Source: Pseudoxanthomonas suwonensis
GTDB taxonomy: Bacteria > Pseudomonadota > Gammaproteobacteria > Xanthomonadales > Xanthomonadaceae
Direction: 5' to 3'
Assembly (NCBI RefSeq): GCF_000972865.1
Contig: NZ_CP011144.1
Span: 1,922,001 to 1,986,000, forward strand
DNA: 64,000 bases
Positions within the stretch are counted from its first letter, which is position 1, and each line of letters begins with the position of its first letter. A program made the position numbers and the translations under genes. Below are positions 27,735 through 39,098 of the stretch, piece by piece. The notes under the pieces are model-generated. The model worked only from the letters and a program-made list of their open reading frames with translations, was not told the DNA's origin and made no database searches.

Positions 27735-28601
27735 TTACCGGTCGCCGGCCGCTTTCACGAAACGCAGCGTCATCCGGTCGCTCTCGCCGATCGCCTGGTA
27801 CTTGGCGCGTTCGGCTTCGGGATGGTTGTTGGACGGCGGCAGGGTCCACACTCCGTTCGGGTGGTCCTTGGTGTCGCGCGGGTTGGCGTTGACCTCGCTG
27901 CTGCCGGCGAGCTGGAAGCCGGCCGCCTCGGCCAGCGCGATCACCTGCGCCTGGCCGACGTAGCCGGTCTTGTCGTCGGCCGGCACGTCGCCGTCGGCGC
28001 GGTGCTCGACCACGCCGAGCACGCCGCCGGGCTTGAGCACCTCGTAGAAGCCTTTGAACATGCCCTCGGCCTGGCCGGCGCCGCGCCAGTTGTGCACGTT
28101 GCGGAAGGTCACCACCAGGTCGGCCGAGTCCGGCGCGCCGAACGACGGGGCCTTCGGGTCGTAGGCGACCACCTCGGCCTTGTCGAACTGCGTCGGCGCG
28201 TCGGCGAACTTCTTCTCCAGGCCGTCCTTCGAGCGCTGCTGGTAGTCGCGGCCGCGGCCCTCGGCCACCGCCATCGGATCGACCACCGCGGCGACGTACT
28301 TGCCGTCCCCGCGCAGGTAGGGCGCCAGGATCTCCGCGTACCAGCCGCCGCCGGGGGTGATCTCCACCACGGTCATGTCCGGCTTGATGCCGAAGAAGGC
28401 CAGGGTCTGGCCCGGATGGCGGTACGTGTCGCGCGCGGTGTTGGCCGGATCGCGCCAGGCGCCGTCGAGCGCGGCCTGCAGCGCGGCATCGGGTGCGGGC
28501 AGCGTGGCGCTGTCGGCCGGCTTGACCGCCTGCGCGATCGGCGCGGCGGCGGCGAGGGCCAGGGCAAGCACGCAGGCGCGGGAAATCGGATTGCGGATCA
28601 T
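27735..28601 (-). CDS. Exported class I SAM-methyltransferase-like protein
   Basis: 288 residues. A clear signal peptide (RACVLALALAAAAPIAQA, cleavage near residue 25) precedes a Rossmann-type methyltransferase domain: VVEITPGGGWYAEILAPYLR (motif I), VVTFRNVHNW and EVLKPGGVLGVVEHRA. It matches the predicted periplasmic methyltransferases of COG4798 as I recall them. SAM is not known to be available outside the cytoplasm, so the reaction is unclear. It may bind another ligand. Confidence 0.8.
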   Translation of the reverse strand: MIRNPISRACVLALALAAAAPIAQAVKPADSATLPAPDAALQAALDGAWRDPANTARDTYRHPGQTLAFFGIKPDMTVVEITPGGGWYAEILAPYLRGDGKYVAAVVDPMAVAEGRGRDYQQRSKDGLEKKFADAPTQFDKAEVVAYDPKAPSFGAPDSADLVVTFRNVHNWRGAGQAEGMFKGFYEVLKPGGVLGVVEHRADGDVPADDKTGYVGQAQVIALAEAAGFQLAGSSEVNANPRDTKDHPNGVWTLPPSNNHPEAERAKYQAIGESDRMTLRFVKAAGDR

Positions 28602-28661
28602 GGCGGGATCTCCTCGAACGAAGGTGGCGCGAGCCTAGCATGCGCCCCGCATCAGCCTGCG

Positions 28662-28759
28662 TGTAGGAGCCGGGTTCAGCCGGCGACACACCACGTCGGA
28701 ATCACCAGGACATTGCCTGTGCCGACGTGGCGTGTCGCCGGCATGACCACGTTTCTGCA
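28662..28759. repeat. REP pair, unit 8
   Basis: TGTAGGAGCCGGGTTCAGCC starts the dimer; the right half is eroded (CCGGCATGACCACGTTTCTGCA). It ends 10 bp before the aceK stop, so aceK transcripts run into it. Confidence 0.8.
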
Positions 28760-28769
28760 ACGGAGGCGA

Positions 28770-30479
28770 TCAGGCCAGCTTGAGCGCTTCCGGATACGGC
28801 GGCGTGTCCGGCCAGTCGCCGCTGCGCAGCTGCGCCTGCAGCTGCCACCACCACTGCGGCCGAAACAGCTGCCCGTGCACGGTCTTCAGCGCGGCCGCCA
28901 GCGGCGCCGGCAGGCCCATGAACATCGGGAAGCGCTCGGGAAAGACGTCGCCCGGGGCGACGTGGAACCACGGCTCGCCGGCGACCTGCTCCTCGTAGGT
29001 CGTCGCCTGCGGCCACTCGCGGAAGTGCAGCTCGCCGACCGCGCGGATCTCGTCGTAGTCGTAGAACACCACCCGGCGATGGCGGGAGACGCCGAAGTTC
29101 TTCAGCAGCATGTCGCCCGGGAAGATATCGTTGCGGGCCAGGTCGACGATCGCCTGGCCGTAGTCCAGCGCGGCTTCGCGCACGGCTTCGCCGGCCTGCT
29201 CGCGCAGGTACAGGTCCAGTGGCCGCAGACGGCGCTGCACATAGCAAAGCTTGACCACGATGTCCTCGCCGTCCTCGTCCAGGCTGGCGGCGCAGCTGTC
29301 GCGCAACTCGGCCAGCAGCGCCGGGTCGAAGCGCGCGCGCGGGAAGCGCAGGTGGCGGAACGACTGCGCGTCGAGCAGGCGGCCGATCCTGTCCAGGTGG
29401 AACACGCGCTCGTACTGCGCTTCCACCTCCTCGCGGGTGACGGTCTTGGGCCAGGCGAAGCGGTCGCGGATCACCTTGAACACCAGCGGCTGGCCCGGCA
29501 GGGTGAACACCGCCATGACCATGCCCGGCGTGCCCTCGGCGCGCACCAGCCGCTCGGCCGGATGTGCCTGGAAGTAGCGGAAGAAGCTGCGGTAGCGCTC
29601 GGTCTTGCCCTGCTTGGCGCGGCCGAGCACGGTGTACAGCTCGTCCACCGGCTTGTTCGGCAGCAGCGTACGCAGGAACACCACCGCGTCGCCCACCGTC
29701 GGCAGGTCGGCCTGGAAGTAGCTGCGCGAGACGCCAAACAGCTGGGTCACGTCGGCGCGCCGGGTCAGCACCGCCTCGGCGCGGATCCCGTCCTCGCCGT
29801 TGACCAGCGCGATCACGCACGGCGAGAAGCGGTGCTCGCCGAACACCCGGCCGACCAGATAGGCGCGGCGCTCTCGGTAGAACACCGTGTCCAACAACTC
29901 GATGCCGCGCACCGGATTGCCGCCCCAGTGCGCCAGGTCGTCCTGCAGGCGCACGGCGATCGCGGCCGCGCAGCGGGTGCGGTGCGCGTAAGGCGCGTCG
30001 AAGCGGTAGTTCTCCAGTACCCGCATGAACGCTTCGGTCGGCCGCGTCTCCGACACCGCGTAGCTGTGCCGCGCCACCGGCCGGGTGATCGCGTCGGTCG
30101 GCTCCACGTCCAGGGCCAGGAACTCGATTGCCGGGTCGACGCCGCGGGTGCGGAAGAAGCGCCGGGTCAGGGTGTTGTAAAAGGTCTTGTACAGCTCGAC
30201 GTCGATCAGCCCGTCGGTCAGCGCGGCATACGCGGCGCGCACTGCGCCCCACAGCGTGCGGTCGTGCGCCTGGCCCGACAGCAGCGCGGCCAGGCGGCGG
30301 CCGCATTCGTCGATGCAGGCGTCGTACAGGTCCAGGCGCTCGGCCGCGTCCTCGCGCGCCCCGGCCCAGTCGCGGGCCTCGAAGCGCCGCTGCGCGCGCC
30401 GGCTGATCGCGGCGAAGCGCGCGTGGTAGTCGTCGAAGGCGTCGCGGATCTGCTCGGCGATGGCGTCGGCATGGGCCAT
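28770..30479 (-). CDS. aceK: Isocitrate dehydrogenase kinase/phosphatase
   Basis: Bifunctional enzyme that phosphorylates and dephosphorylates isocitrate dehydrogenase, shifting flux between the TCA cycle and the glyoxylate shunt. 569 residues (Escherichia coli about 578). Landmarks: [33 protein letters not shown] (kinase-like ATP region), [20 protein letters not shown] (catalytic loop), YDYDEI (metal-binding Asp) and [20 protein letters not shown]. The ATG at 30479 ([15 protein letters not shown]) is preferred over one 72 bases upstream. aceA and aceB are not in the window, but monomeric icd lies 0.9 kb upstream on the same strand. Confidence 0.95.
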   Translation of the reverse strand: MAHADAIAEQIRDAFDDYHARFAAISRRAQRRFEARDWAGAREDAAERLDLYDACIDECGRRLAALLSGQAHDRTLWGAVRAAYAALTDGLIDVELYKTFYNTLTRRFFRTRGVDPAIEFLALDVEPTDAITRPVARHSYAVSETRPTEAFMRVLENYRFDAPYAHRTRCAAAIAVRLQDDLAHWGGNPVRGIELLDTVFYRERRAYLVGRVFGEHRFSPCVIALVNGEDGIRAEAVLTRRADVTQLFGVSRSYFQADLPTVGDAVVFLRTLLPNKPVDELYTVLGRAKQGKTERYRSFFRYFQAHPAERLVRAEGTPGMVMAVFTLPGQPLVFKVIRDRFAWPKTVTREEVEAQYERVFHLDRIGRLLDAQSFRHLRFPRARFDPALLAELRDSCAASLDEDGEDIVVKLCYVQRRLRPLDLYLREQAGEAVREAALDYGQAIVDLARNDIFPGDMLLKNFGVSRHRRVVFYDYDEIRAVGELHFREWPQATTYEEQVAGEPWFHVAPGDVFPERFPMFMGLPAPLAAALKTVHGQLFRPQWWWQLQAQLRSGDWPDTPPYPEALKLA

Positions 30480-30486
30480 GGCCGCG

Positions 30487-30492
30487 ATCTTA
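30487..30492 (-). promoter_or_regulatory. Leaderless-type -10 (TAAGAT) for aceK
   Basis: TAAGAT on the minus strand ends 7 bp before the aceK ATG, with no Shine-Dalgarno. Confidence 0.45.
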
Positions 30493-30564
30493 ACCAGCGG
30501 TCCGGCGCGCGGCGATCGGGCTTTGGTGCGATATCCGGTCGATACGGCCAAGTCCCTCTGCCCA

Positions 30565-30690
30565 CGTCGTCCCGGCGGAAGCCGGGACCCAGTGACTTTG
30601 CTCTGCGAAGGCGCACCGGTTGAGCGAAAGACACTGGATCCGGCTTGACCAGCATTCGGCTGTGATGAAGTGCTTCGCCGGGACGACGGG
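30565..30690. repeat. Dispersed repeat copy A (CGTCGTCCCGGC-bounded)
   Basis: About 126 bp ending in inverted CGTCGTCCCGGCG / CGCCGGGACGACG, with inner motifs ACCCAGTGACTTTG and AGACACTGGATCC. Its right end is the inverse of the left end of copy B at 31201. Confidence 0.75.
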
Positions 30691-30719
30691 AAGGCGATCG
30701 TTGCGCCAACTGCGCGCCG

Positions 30720-31067
30720 TCAGAGCACGTCCAGCGTCTTGACCCAGATGTAGCGGCCGGCCGGACCGCGATCGACTTCGCCCATCAGCCGCACTTGGGT
30801 CTCCGGTCCGACCTTGCGCCCGCCCCAGACGCCGGAGCTGATCTCCACGCGGATCTCGCCGGTGTCGTCGCGGAAGGTGAAGTAGTCGCTGCGCTGGTGG
30901 TTGACGATGTGGCCGGTCAGGGTCACGTAGCTGCCCAGGCGCACGTCGCGCGCTTCGGCCACCGTGGAGGGGCGCCCGCTCGCGCTGGGGCCGGTGAACT
31001 GGGCCATGGCGGCGGAGGCGAGCAGGGTCGAGAGGCACAACACGAGCACGGCGAGCGTCTTCTTCAT
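30720..31067 (-). CDS. Periplasmic bacterial OB-fold (BOF) protein, YgiW/YdeI-like
   Basis: 115 residues. The signal peptide (MKKTLAVLVLCLSTLLASAA, cleavage after AMA) precedes a short OB-fold: VAEARDVRLGSYVTLTGHIV, YFTFRDDTGEIRVEISSGVW and TQVRLMGEVDRGP. This is the DUF388/BOF family linked in other bacteria to stress tolerance and ligand binding in the periplasm. The gene sits between two inverted copies of a dispersed repeat. Confidence 0.87.
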   Translation of the reverse strand: MKKTLAVLVLCLSTLLASAAMAQFTGPSASGRPSTVAEARDVRLGSYVTLTGHIVNHQRSDYFTFRDDTGEIRVEISSGVWGGRKVGPETQVRLMGEVDRGPAGRYIWVKTLDVL

Positions 31068-31200
31068 GGCGTATCCCCTTGTTGGCTGGTCTAGGAGGCC
31101 GGAACCCGCGCAAAACCGGAAGACCGGTGCCTGCGATTATGCCGGCCGGCCCGGCGGGGCCCTGAATACGGGGTTGGCGTACTGGCGCGCGGTATTCCTG

Positions 31201-31331
31201 CCGTCGTCCCGGCGAAGCGCTTCATCACAGCCGAATGGCTGGTCACGCCGGGACCCAGTGTCTTTCGCTTCGAGGTCTGAAGTCGCGCAAAGGCACAAGT
31301 CGCTGGGTCCCGGCGTCCGCCAGGACGACGG
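31201..31331. repeat. Dispersed repeat copy B, inverted relative to copy A
   Basis: About 131 bp starting CCGTCGTCCCGGCGAAGCGC and ending CAGGACGACGG. The first 55 bp match the reverse complement of the end of copy A (cattcggctgtgatgaag region) with few changes. The gap 31068-31394 otherwise holds nothing clear. Confidence 0.75.
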
Positions 31332-31394
31332 CGGAAAGGACGACGCCCGGCACGTGGCCGGGCGTCGCGGATCGATCGGGTCGGCGGATTCGGC

Positions 31395-33950
<2,556 letters not shown>

Positions 33951-33957
33951 TCACCCG

Positions 33958-33963
33958 TACAAT
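33958..33963 (+). promoter_or_regulatory. Leaderless-type -10 (TACAAT) for rlmI
   Basis: TACAAT ends 6 bp before the rlmI ATG, placing the transcript start at the start codon; no Shine-Dalgarno is present. The -35 is weak. Confidence 0.55.
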
Positions 33964-33969
33964 TGCCCG

Positions 33970-35151
33970 ATGAACACTCCCAACCCCACCGTCCGGCTGA
34001 AGAACGCCTGGCGTTCCAGCCATCCCTGGATCTTCCAGAAACTGGTCGACAAGCCCGCGCAGAAGCCGCGCCCGGGCGAGATCGTCGACGCGTTCGACGT
34101 CGACGGCCAGTTCATCGGCCGCGGTTTCTACAACGGCCACTCGCGCATCGCCCTGCGCATCCTGGAGACCGATCCGGCGGTGGCGGTCGACGCGGACTGG
34201 TTCGCGCGCAAGATCGGCACCGCGGTCGCGCTGCGCCGCGAGGTGCTGAAGCTGGACGACGTCTCCAACGCCTGGCGCGTGGTCCACGCCGAGGGCGACG
34301 GCCTGTCCGGGCTGGTGGTGGACCGCTACGCCGACCTGCTGGTGGTCGAGTTCTTCAGCGCCGGCATGTACCGCCACCGCGAGTGGGTGTACGCGGCGCT
34401 GCGCGGGTACTTCCCCGGCGCGCGCATCTACAGTTTCGCCGACGAGCACGTGCAGAAGCAGGAGAGCTTCGACTACCGCCCGGTCTACAGCGGCGGTGGC
34501 ACGCCCGAGCCGGCGGTGATCACCGAGCATGGCATCCGCTTCCGCGCCGATCCGGCCGGGGCGCACAAGACCGGCTTCTTCGCCGACCAGCGCGAGAACC
34601 GGCAGTGGTTCTCGCAACAGATCGCCGGCAAGCGGGTGCTCGACCTGTGCTGCAACACGGGCGGCTTCGCCGTGTACGCCGCGGCGCGCGGCGCGGCCGA
34701 GGTCACCGGCATCGACATTGATGCCGACGTGATCGAGATCGCCAAGGGCAACGCGAAGCTCAATGGCGTGAAACCGAAGTTCGTGCAGGCCGACATCTTC
34801 CCGTGGCTGCGCGACGCCGCCAACCGCGGCGAACGCTACGACGCGGTGATCCTCGACCCGGCCAAGATGACCCGCGACCGCGACCAGGTCATCACCGCGC
34901 TGAAGAAGTACCTGGACATGAACAAGCTGGCGCTGGGCGTGGTCGAGCCCGGCGGGCTGTTCGCCACGTTCTCCTGCACCGGACTGGTGGCCGAGGACCA
35001 GTTCCTGGACATGCTGCGCCGCGCCGCGTTCTACGCCGGACGCACGGTGCAGGTGCTGAAGGTGGCCGGCGCCGGCGCCGACCACCCGTTCCTGGCCAAC
35101 GTGCCCGAGTCGCGCTACCTGAAGGCGGTGTTCTGCCGGGTGCTGGACTGA
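33970..35151 (+). CDS. rlmI: 23S rRNA (cytosine-C5) methyltransferase, RlmI-like
   Basis: 393 residues from the ATG at 33970. An N-terminal PUA-like domain (VRLKNAWRSSHPWIFQKLVD) is followed by a linking domain and a Rossmann methyltransferase: GKRVLDLCCNTGGFAVYAAA (motif I), VTGIDIDADVIEIA and DAVILDPAKM (motif IV). The FSCTGLV Cys is the expected catalytic Cys for C5 methylation. RlmI modifies C1962 of Escherichia coli 23S rRNA. The longer upstream frame has no family similarity. Confidence 0.9.
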   Translation: MNTPNPTVRLKNAWRSSHPWIFQKLVDKPAQKPRPGEIVDAFDVDGQFIGRGFYNGHSRIALRILETDPAVAVDADWFARKIGTAVALRREVLKLDDVSNAWRVVHAEGDGLSGLVVDRYADLLVVEFFSAGMYRHREWVYAALRGYFPGARIYSFADEHVQKQESFDYRPVYSGGGTPEPAVITEHGIRFRADPAGAHKTGFFADQRENRQWFSQQIAGKRVLDLCCNTGGFAVYAAARGAAEVTGIDIDADVIEIAKGNAKLNGVKPKFVQADIFPWLRDAANRGERYDAVILDPAKMTRDRDQVITALKKYLDMNKLALGVVEPGGLFATFSCTGLVAEDQFLDMLRRAAFYAGRTVQVLKVAGAGADHPFLANVPESRYLKAVFCRVLD

Positions 35152-35178
35152 GCCGGGCCCGGCGCTGCCGGGCCGCGG

Positions 35179-36666
35179 TCAGTAACCGTGCTCGCTCAGC
35201 GTGGCCCGCACCTGCTCGTGGCGGGCCTGCAGCTGCGCCGAAGGCGCCTTGCCGAGCAGGCTGACCACCACGATCACCACGCTGGCGGCGATGAAGCCCG
35301 GCACGATCTCGTACAGCGCGCTGCCGGTGTGCTTCCACAGCACCACCGTCAGCGCGCCGACGACCACGCCGGCCAGCGCGCCGTTGCGGGTCATGCGCTT
35401 CCAGAACACCGACAGCAGCACGACCGGCCCGAACGCCGCGCCGAACCCCGCCCAGGCGTAGGCCACCAGGCCGAGCACGCGGCTTTCCGGATCGCGCGCG
35501 ATCCAGATCGCCAGCAGCGCCACGGCCAGCACCATCGAGCGGCCGAACCACACCAGCTCGCGATGCGAGGCCTTCGGCCGCAGCAGGCCGCGGTAGAAGT
35601 CCTCGGTCAGCGCGCTCGAGCACACCAGCAGCTGCGCCGACAGCGTGCTCATGATCGCGGCCAGGATCGCCGACAGCAGCACGCCGGCGATCCACGGGTT
35701 GAACAGCAGCTCCGACAGCGCGATGAACACGCGCTCGGGATTGGCATTCACCGGGCCGGCGACCTCCGGGTGGGCGGCGAACCAGGCGATGCCGAAGAAG
35801 CCGGTCGCCACCGCGCCGGCCAGGCATAGGATCATCCAGGTCATCGCGATCCGGCGCGCGCGCGGGATCGTGGCCAGGCTGTCGGCGGCCATGAACCGCG
35901 CCAGGATGTGCGGCTGGCCGAAGTAGCCCAGCCCCCAGGCCAGGGCCGACACCACGGCGATGGCGCCGCCGGCGCCGATCCACTGCAGCCGCGACGGGTC
36001 GACCTGTTCGATCAGCACCAGCGCCTGCGCCGGGCCGCCGGCGCCGAGGATCGTGAACACCGGCACCAGCAGCAGCGCGAAGATCATCAGCGTGGCCTGG
36101 ATGGTGTCGGTCCAGCTCACCGCCAGGAAGCCGCCGACGAACGTATAGACGATCGTCACCGCCGCGCCCCAGAACATCGCTTGCCCGTACGGGATCCCGA
36201 GCAGGCTTTCGAACAGCCGCGCGCCGGCGACGACGCCCGAGGCGCAGTAGATGGTGAAGAACACCAGGATCACCAGCGCCGAGAGGATCCGCAGCAGGCG
36301 GCTGCCATCCTCGAAGCGGTGGGTGAAGTAGTCCGGCAGGGTCAGCGCGTTGTGGGTGCGCTCGGTGTAGACGCGCAGCGGCCCGGCGACCCAGCGCCAG
36401 TTGCACCAGGCGCCGATGATCAGGCCGACCGCGATCCAGGCCTCCGATGCGCCGGTCAGGTACAGCGCGCCCGGCAGGCCCATCATCAGCCAGCCGCTCA
36501 TGTCCGAGGCGCCGGCGGCCAGCGCGGTGACGTAGCTGCCCAGCGAGCGCCCGCCGAGGATGTAGTCGTCGAAGGTGCGGGTCCGGCGCCAGGCCATGAA
36601 GCCGATGCCGATCATGAGCAGGAGGTAGGCGGCGAAGGTAACGAGCAGCGGCGTGCTGGCGGTCAT
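35179..36666 (-). CDS. putP: Sodium/proline symporter
   Basis: 495 residues, SSS family, about 13 membrane helices. Key regions match PutP: DDYILGGRSLGSYVTALAAGASDMSGWLMMGLPG (sodium-site Asp/Ser near 55-57), SALVILVFFTIYCASGVVAG, FVGGFLAVSWTDTIQA and IMSTLSAQLLVCSSALTEDF (conserved Ser/Thr for sodium, near 335-345). It imports proline with Na+, for carbon/nitrogen supply or osmoprotection. putA is not in the window. The gene is convergent with rlmI, 27 bp apart. Confidence 0.94.
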   Translation of the reverse strand: MTASTPLLVTFAAYLLLMIGIGFMAWRRTRTFDDYILGGRSLGSYVTALAAGASDMSGWLMMGLPGALYLTGASEAWIAVGLIIGAWCNWRWVAGPLRVYTERTHNALTLPDYFTHRFEDGSRLLRILSALVILVFFTIYCASGVVAGARLFESLLGIPYGQAMFWGAAVTIVYTFVGGFLAVSWTDTIQATLMIFALLLVPVFTILGAGGPAQALVLIEQVDPSRLQWIGAGGAIAVVSALAWGLGYFGQPHILARFMAADSLATIPRARRIAMTWMILCLAGAVATGFFGIAWFAAHPEVAGPVNANPERVFIALSELLFNPWIAGVLLSAILAAIMSTLSAQLLVCSSALTEDFYRGLLRPKASHRELVWFGRSMVLAVALLAIWIARDPESRVLGLVAYAWAGFGAAFGPVVLLSVFWKRMTRNGALAGVVVGALTVVLWKHTGSALYEIVPGFIAASVVIVVVSLLGKAPSAQLQARHEQVRATLSEHGY

Positions 36667-36868
36667 CGTGGTCCTGGTCGGGGCTGGAGGGCTGCAGGCC
36701 GGTCAGCCGGCCGGCCGGCAGGTGCGTGGCACGTGCCGCGGCGGCGATCTCCGGCCGGCGCAGCCTAAGCGCCGCCGCCCGCGCCTGCAATCCGCCGCAC
36801 CGCCAGCGCCGCCGCAACGCCGCGCGCGCGCAGGCCGGGAGGACGGCATCGCGCGTACGCCGCGCGGG

Positions 36869-37252
36869 TCATACGCGGCCGTGGCGGCGGCCGTGCAGCA
36901 GGTAGTCGCGCAGCGCCACCGCGTTGTTGTGCTCCTCGTCGCGGGCGCCGTAGAGCAGGGTCACCGGGCCGCGATCCAGGTACGGGCGCAGCTGGGCCAG
37001 GGCTTCCGGGTTGGCTTCCAGCTCGTCGAAATAGCGTTCGCGGAAGTCGTCCCAGCGCGCCGGGTCGTGGCCGAACCACTTGCGCAGCGCGGTGCTGGGA
37101 GCCAGCGCCTTGAGCCAGGACTCGGCCCGCAGGTCGTCCCTGGAGACGCCGCGCGGCCACAGGCCGTCGACCAGCAGGCGTTGGCCGTCCGACGGCGCCG
37201 CATCCTCGTAGGCGCGCTTGAGGTGGATGGGGTGGCGGGCGGCGCGGGCCAT
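36869..37252 (-). CDS. DUF488 (YeaO-like) protein
   Basis: 127 residues, cytoplasmic. It carries the family hallmarks RLLVDGLWPRGVSRDDL, WLKALAPSTALRKWFGHDPA and LLYGARDEEHNNAVALRDYL. The DUF488 family is uncharacterised and is often found as a stand-alone gene. It is divergent from rmuC, with a 61-bp gap. The 202-bp stretch towards putP shows no gene. Confidence 0.88.
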   Translation of the reverse strand: MARAARHPIHLKRAYEDAAPSDGQRLLVDGLWPRGVSRDDLRAESWLKALAPSTALRKWFGHDPARWDDFRERYFDELEANPEALAQLRPYLDRGPVTLLYGARDEEHNNAVALRDYLLHGRRHGRV

Positions 37253-37301
37253 GGCGGGGAGTGTGGGCGGCCGCGGTCGCGCCCGCTGAGACCGCCGCCG
37301 C

Positions 37302-37307
37302 TAGACT
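37302..37307 (+). promoter_or_regulatory. Leaderless-type -10 (TAGACT) for rmuC
   Basis: TAGACT ends 6 bp before the rmuC ATG, in the short divergent gap. No Shine-Dalgarno is present. Confidence 0.4.
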
Positions 37308-37313
37308 GTCCGC

Positions 37314-38855
37314 ATGACCGACACCGCCCTGCTGTACCTGCTCGCCGGCCTGCTGCTGGCGGTCCTGGCCTTTCTCCTGGCGTTGTTCCTGCGACGCAGC
37401 CCGGGCGCGCACGCGGAAACGGCACGCGAACTGGAGACTGCCCGTGCCGGCGCGCAAGCGGCGGCGGTGGAGGCGGGCCAGTTGCGCGGCCGCCTGGAGA
37501 CCGTGCAGGCGGAACTGGACAGCGAGCGCCAGCGTGCCGGCGGCCAGGCCCAGGCGCTGACCGCGGCGCAGCAGCGCATCGAACGGGAAACCACCCTGCT
37601 GGCCGAGCGCGAAGCCGCGCTGGCGCGCGTGCAGGAACGGATCGCCGCGCTGCAGGGCGAGCTGGAGGCGCAGCACGCGTCCTACCGGCAACTGCACGGC
37701 GAGCACGCCCGCGCCATGGCCGACCTGCAGCACTCCCAGCAGGCGCAGCAGGAACTGCGCGCCTACCTGGACACCGCGCAGGAGAAGCTGTCGGGCGTAT
37801 TCGCCGAACTCGCCGGCAAGGTGTTCGAGGAACGCGGCCAGCAGTTCGAGAAGAACGTGCGCCAGGCCGCGCAGCAGTCGCGCACCGACATCGAGGGCCT
37901 GCTCAAGCCGTTCTCGGACAAGCTGGGCGAGTTCCGCCAGCGGGTGGACGCGGTCTACGGCGAGGAAGCGCGCGAGCGCGCCAGCCTGCTCGGCGCGGTC
38001 GGCGAATTGAAGACGCTCAACCAGCACATGGCCGAGCAGGCCTCGGCGCTGACCAGCGCGCTCAAGGGCAGCGCCCGGGTGCGCGGCGACTGGGGCGAAC
38101 TGATGCTCGACAGCGTGCTGCGCGGTTCCGGGCTGGAGGAAGGCGTGCACTACCAGCGCCAGCAGCATACGGTGGACGACGAGGGCGAGCGGCTGCGCCC
38201 GGACGTGGTGGTCCACTTCCCGGACCAGCGCAAGGTCGTGGTCGACAGCAAGGTCAACCTGCTGGCCTGGCAGGAGGCGATGAACGCCGCCACCCCGGAG
38301 CAGCACGACGATGCCCTGCGCCGCCACGCGGTGGGCCTGCGCCAGCACGTCAAGGACCTGGGCGACAAGAACTATCCCAAGGCGGTCGGCGGCGAGGCAC
38401 TGGACATCACCATCGCCTTCGTGCCGATCGAGGGCGCGCTGTCGGCGGCGCTGGGCGCCGACGGCGAACTGCAGGGCTATGCGTTCGACCGGCGGGTGGT
38501 GTTCGCCTCGCCCAACACGCTGATGGCGCTGCTGCGCGTCACCGAGCGGTTGTGGACCCGCGACAAGGTGCAGAAGCAGGCGCTGGAGATCAGCGAGGCC
38601 GGCGGCCGCGTGCTCGACGCGCTCAGCGCCTTCCTCGCCGAGTTCGACACCGTCGGCAAGCGCCTGGACGATGCCAGCCAGGCCTTCGGCCGCGCCCGCA
38701 ACCGGCTGGTCGATTCGCCGCAGTCCGCGCTCAACCGCGCGCGCCGGCTGGCCGAACTCGGCAGCAAGGCAAAGCGGGCGCTGCCGGCCGAGCTGCAGCC
38801 GGACACGGTCCAGCAGCTGGCGGCTCCGCCCGCCGGGGATGACGGATCGGAGTGA
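37314..38855 (+). CDS. rmuC: DNA recombination protein RmuC
   Basis: 513 residues. One N-terminal membrane helix (LLYLLAGLLLAVLAFLLALF), then a long coiled coil (about 35-160), then a nuclease-like domain of the PD-(D/E)XK type: VRGDWGELMLDSVLRGSGLE, RPDVVVHFPDQRKVVVDSKV (DxK core) and KNYPKAVGGEALDITIAFVP. In Escherichia coli, RmuC limits recombination at inverted repeats. It is not in an operon with recBCD, which lies 6.6 kb away. Confidence 0.92.
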   Translation: MTDTALLYLLAGLLLAVLAFLLALFLRRSPGAHAETARELETARAGAQAAAVEAGQLRGRLETVQAELDSERQRAGGQAQALTAAQQRIERETTLLAEREAALARVQERIAALQGELEAQHASYRQLHGEHARAMADLQHSQQAQQELRAYLDTAQEKLSGVFAELAGKVFEERGQQFEKNVRQAAQQSRTDIEGLLKPFSDKLGEFRQRVDAVYGEEARERASLLGAVGELKTLNQHMAEQASALTSALKGSARVRGDWGELMLDSVLRGSGLEEGVHYQRQQHTVDDEGERLRPDVVVHFPDQRKVVVDSKVNLLAWQEAMNAATPEQHDDALRRHAVGLRQHVKDLGDKNYPKAVGGEALDITIAFVPIEGALSAALGADGELQGYAFDRRVVFASPNTLMALLRVTERLWTRDKVQKQALEISEAGGRVLDALSAFLAEFDTVGKRLDDASQAFGRARNRLVDSPQSALNRARRLAELGSKAKRALPAELQPDTVQQLAAPPAGDDGSE

Positions 38856-39045
38856 TCGTGATGGCGCGTGACCGGCGAGCGGGATTGCCTGACGCCATGA
38901 CCTCGATGGCGCGCGTGCCGTGGAAGTGAAGAGGACCGGTTGGGCCGCGGCGGTGCGCTGCTCGCCGGCGCTTCCGGGAAGCCTGGCGGCGATCCGCGCC
39001 AGGGTGTGCCGTGGGATGCAGCGCGGGTCTTGCCGGCACAAGGAA

Positions 39046-39073
39046 GAAGGCCCGGGATCGCTCCCGGGCCTTC
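39046..39073. terminator. Hairpin between convergent rmuC and mlaA
   Basis: A 12-bp perfect stem GAAGGCCCGGGA / TCCCGGGCCTTC with loop TCGC. T-rich tails follow weakly on both strands (TTCGTTCG and TTCCTTG), so it can serve either gene. Confidence 0.65.
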
Positions 39074-39098
39074 GTTCGTTGCATCGGCGGTAACGGCT

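Noticed and set aside
28662..28759. REP pair as an aceK riboswitch or terminator
   Set aside because: The same sequence recurs throughout the window next to unrelated genes and lacks a U-run, so a dispersed repeat explains it better.
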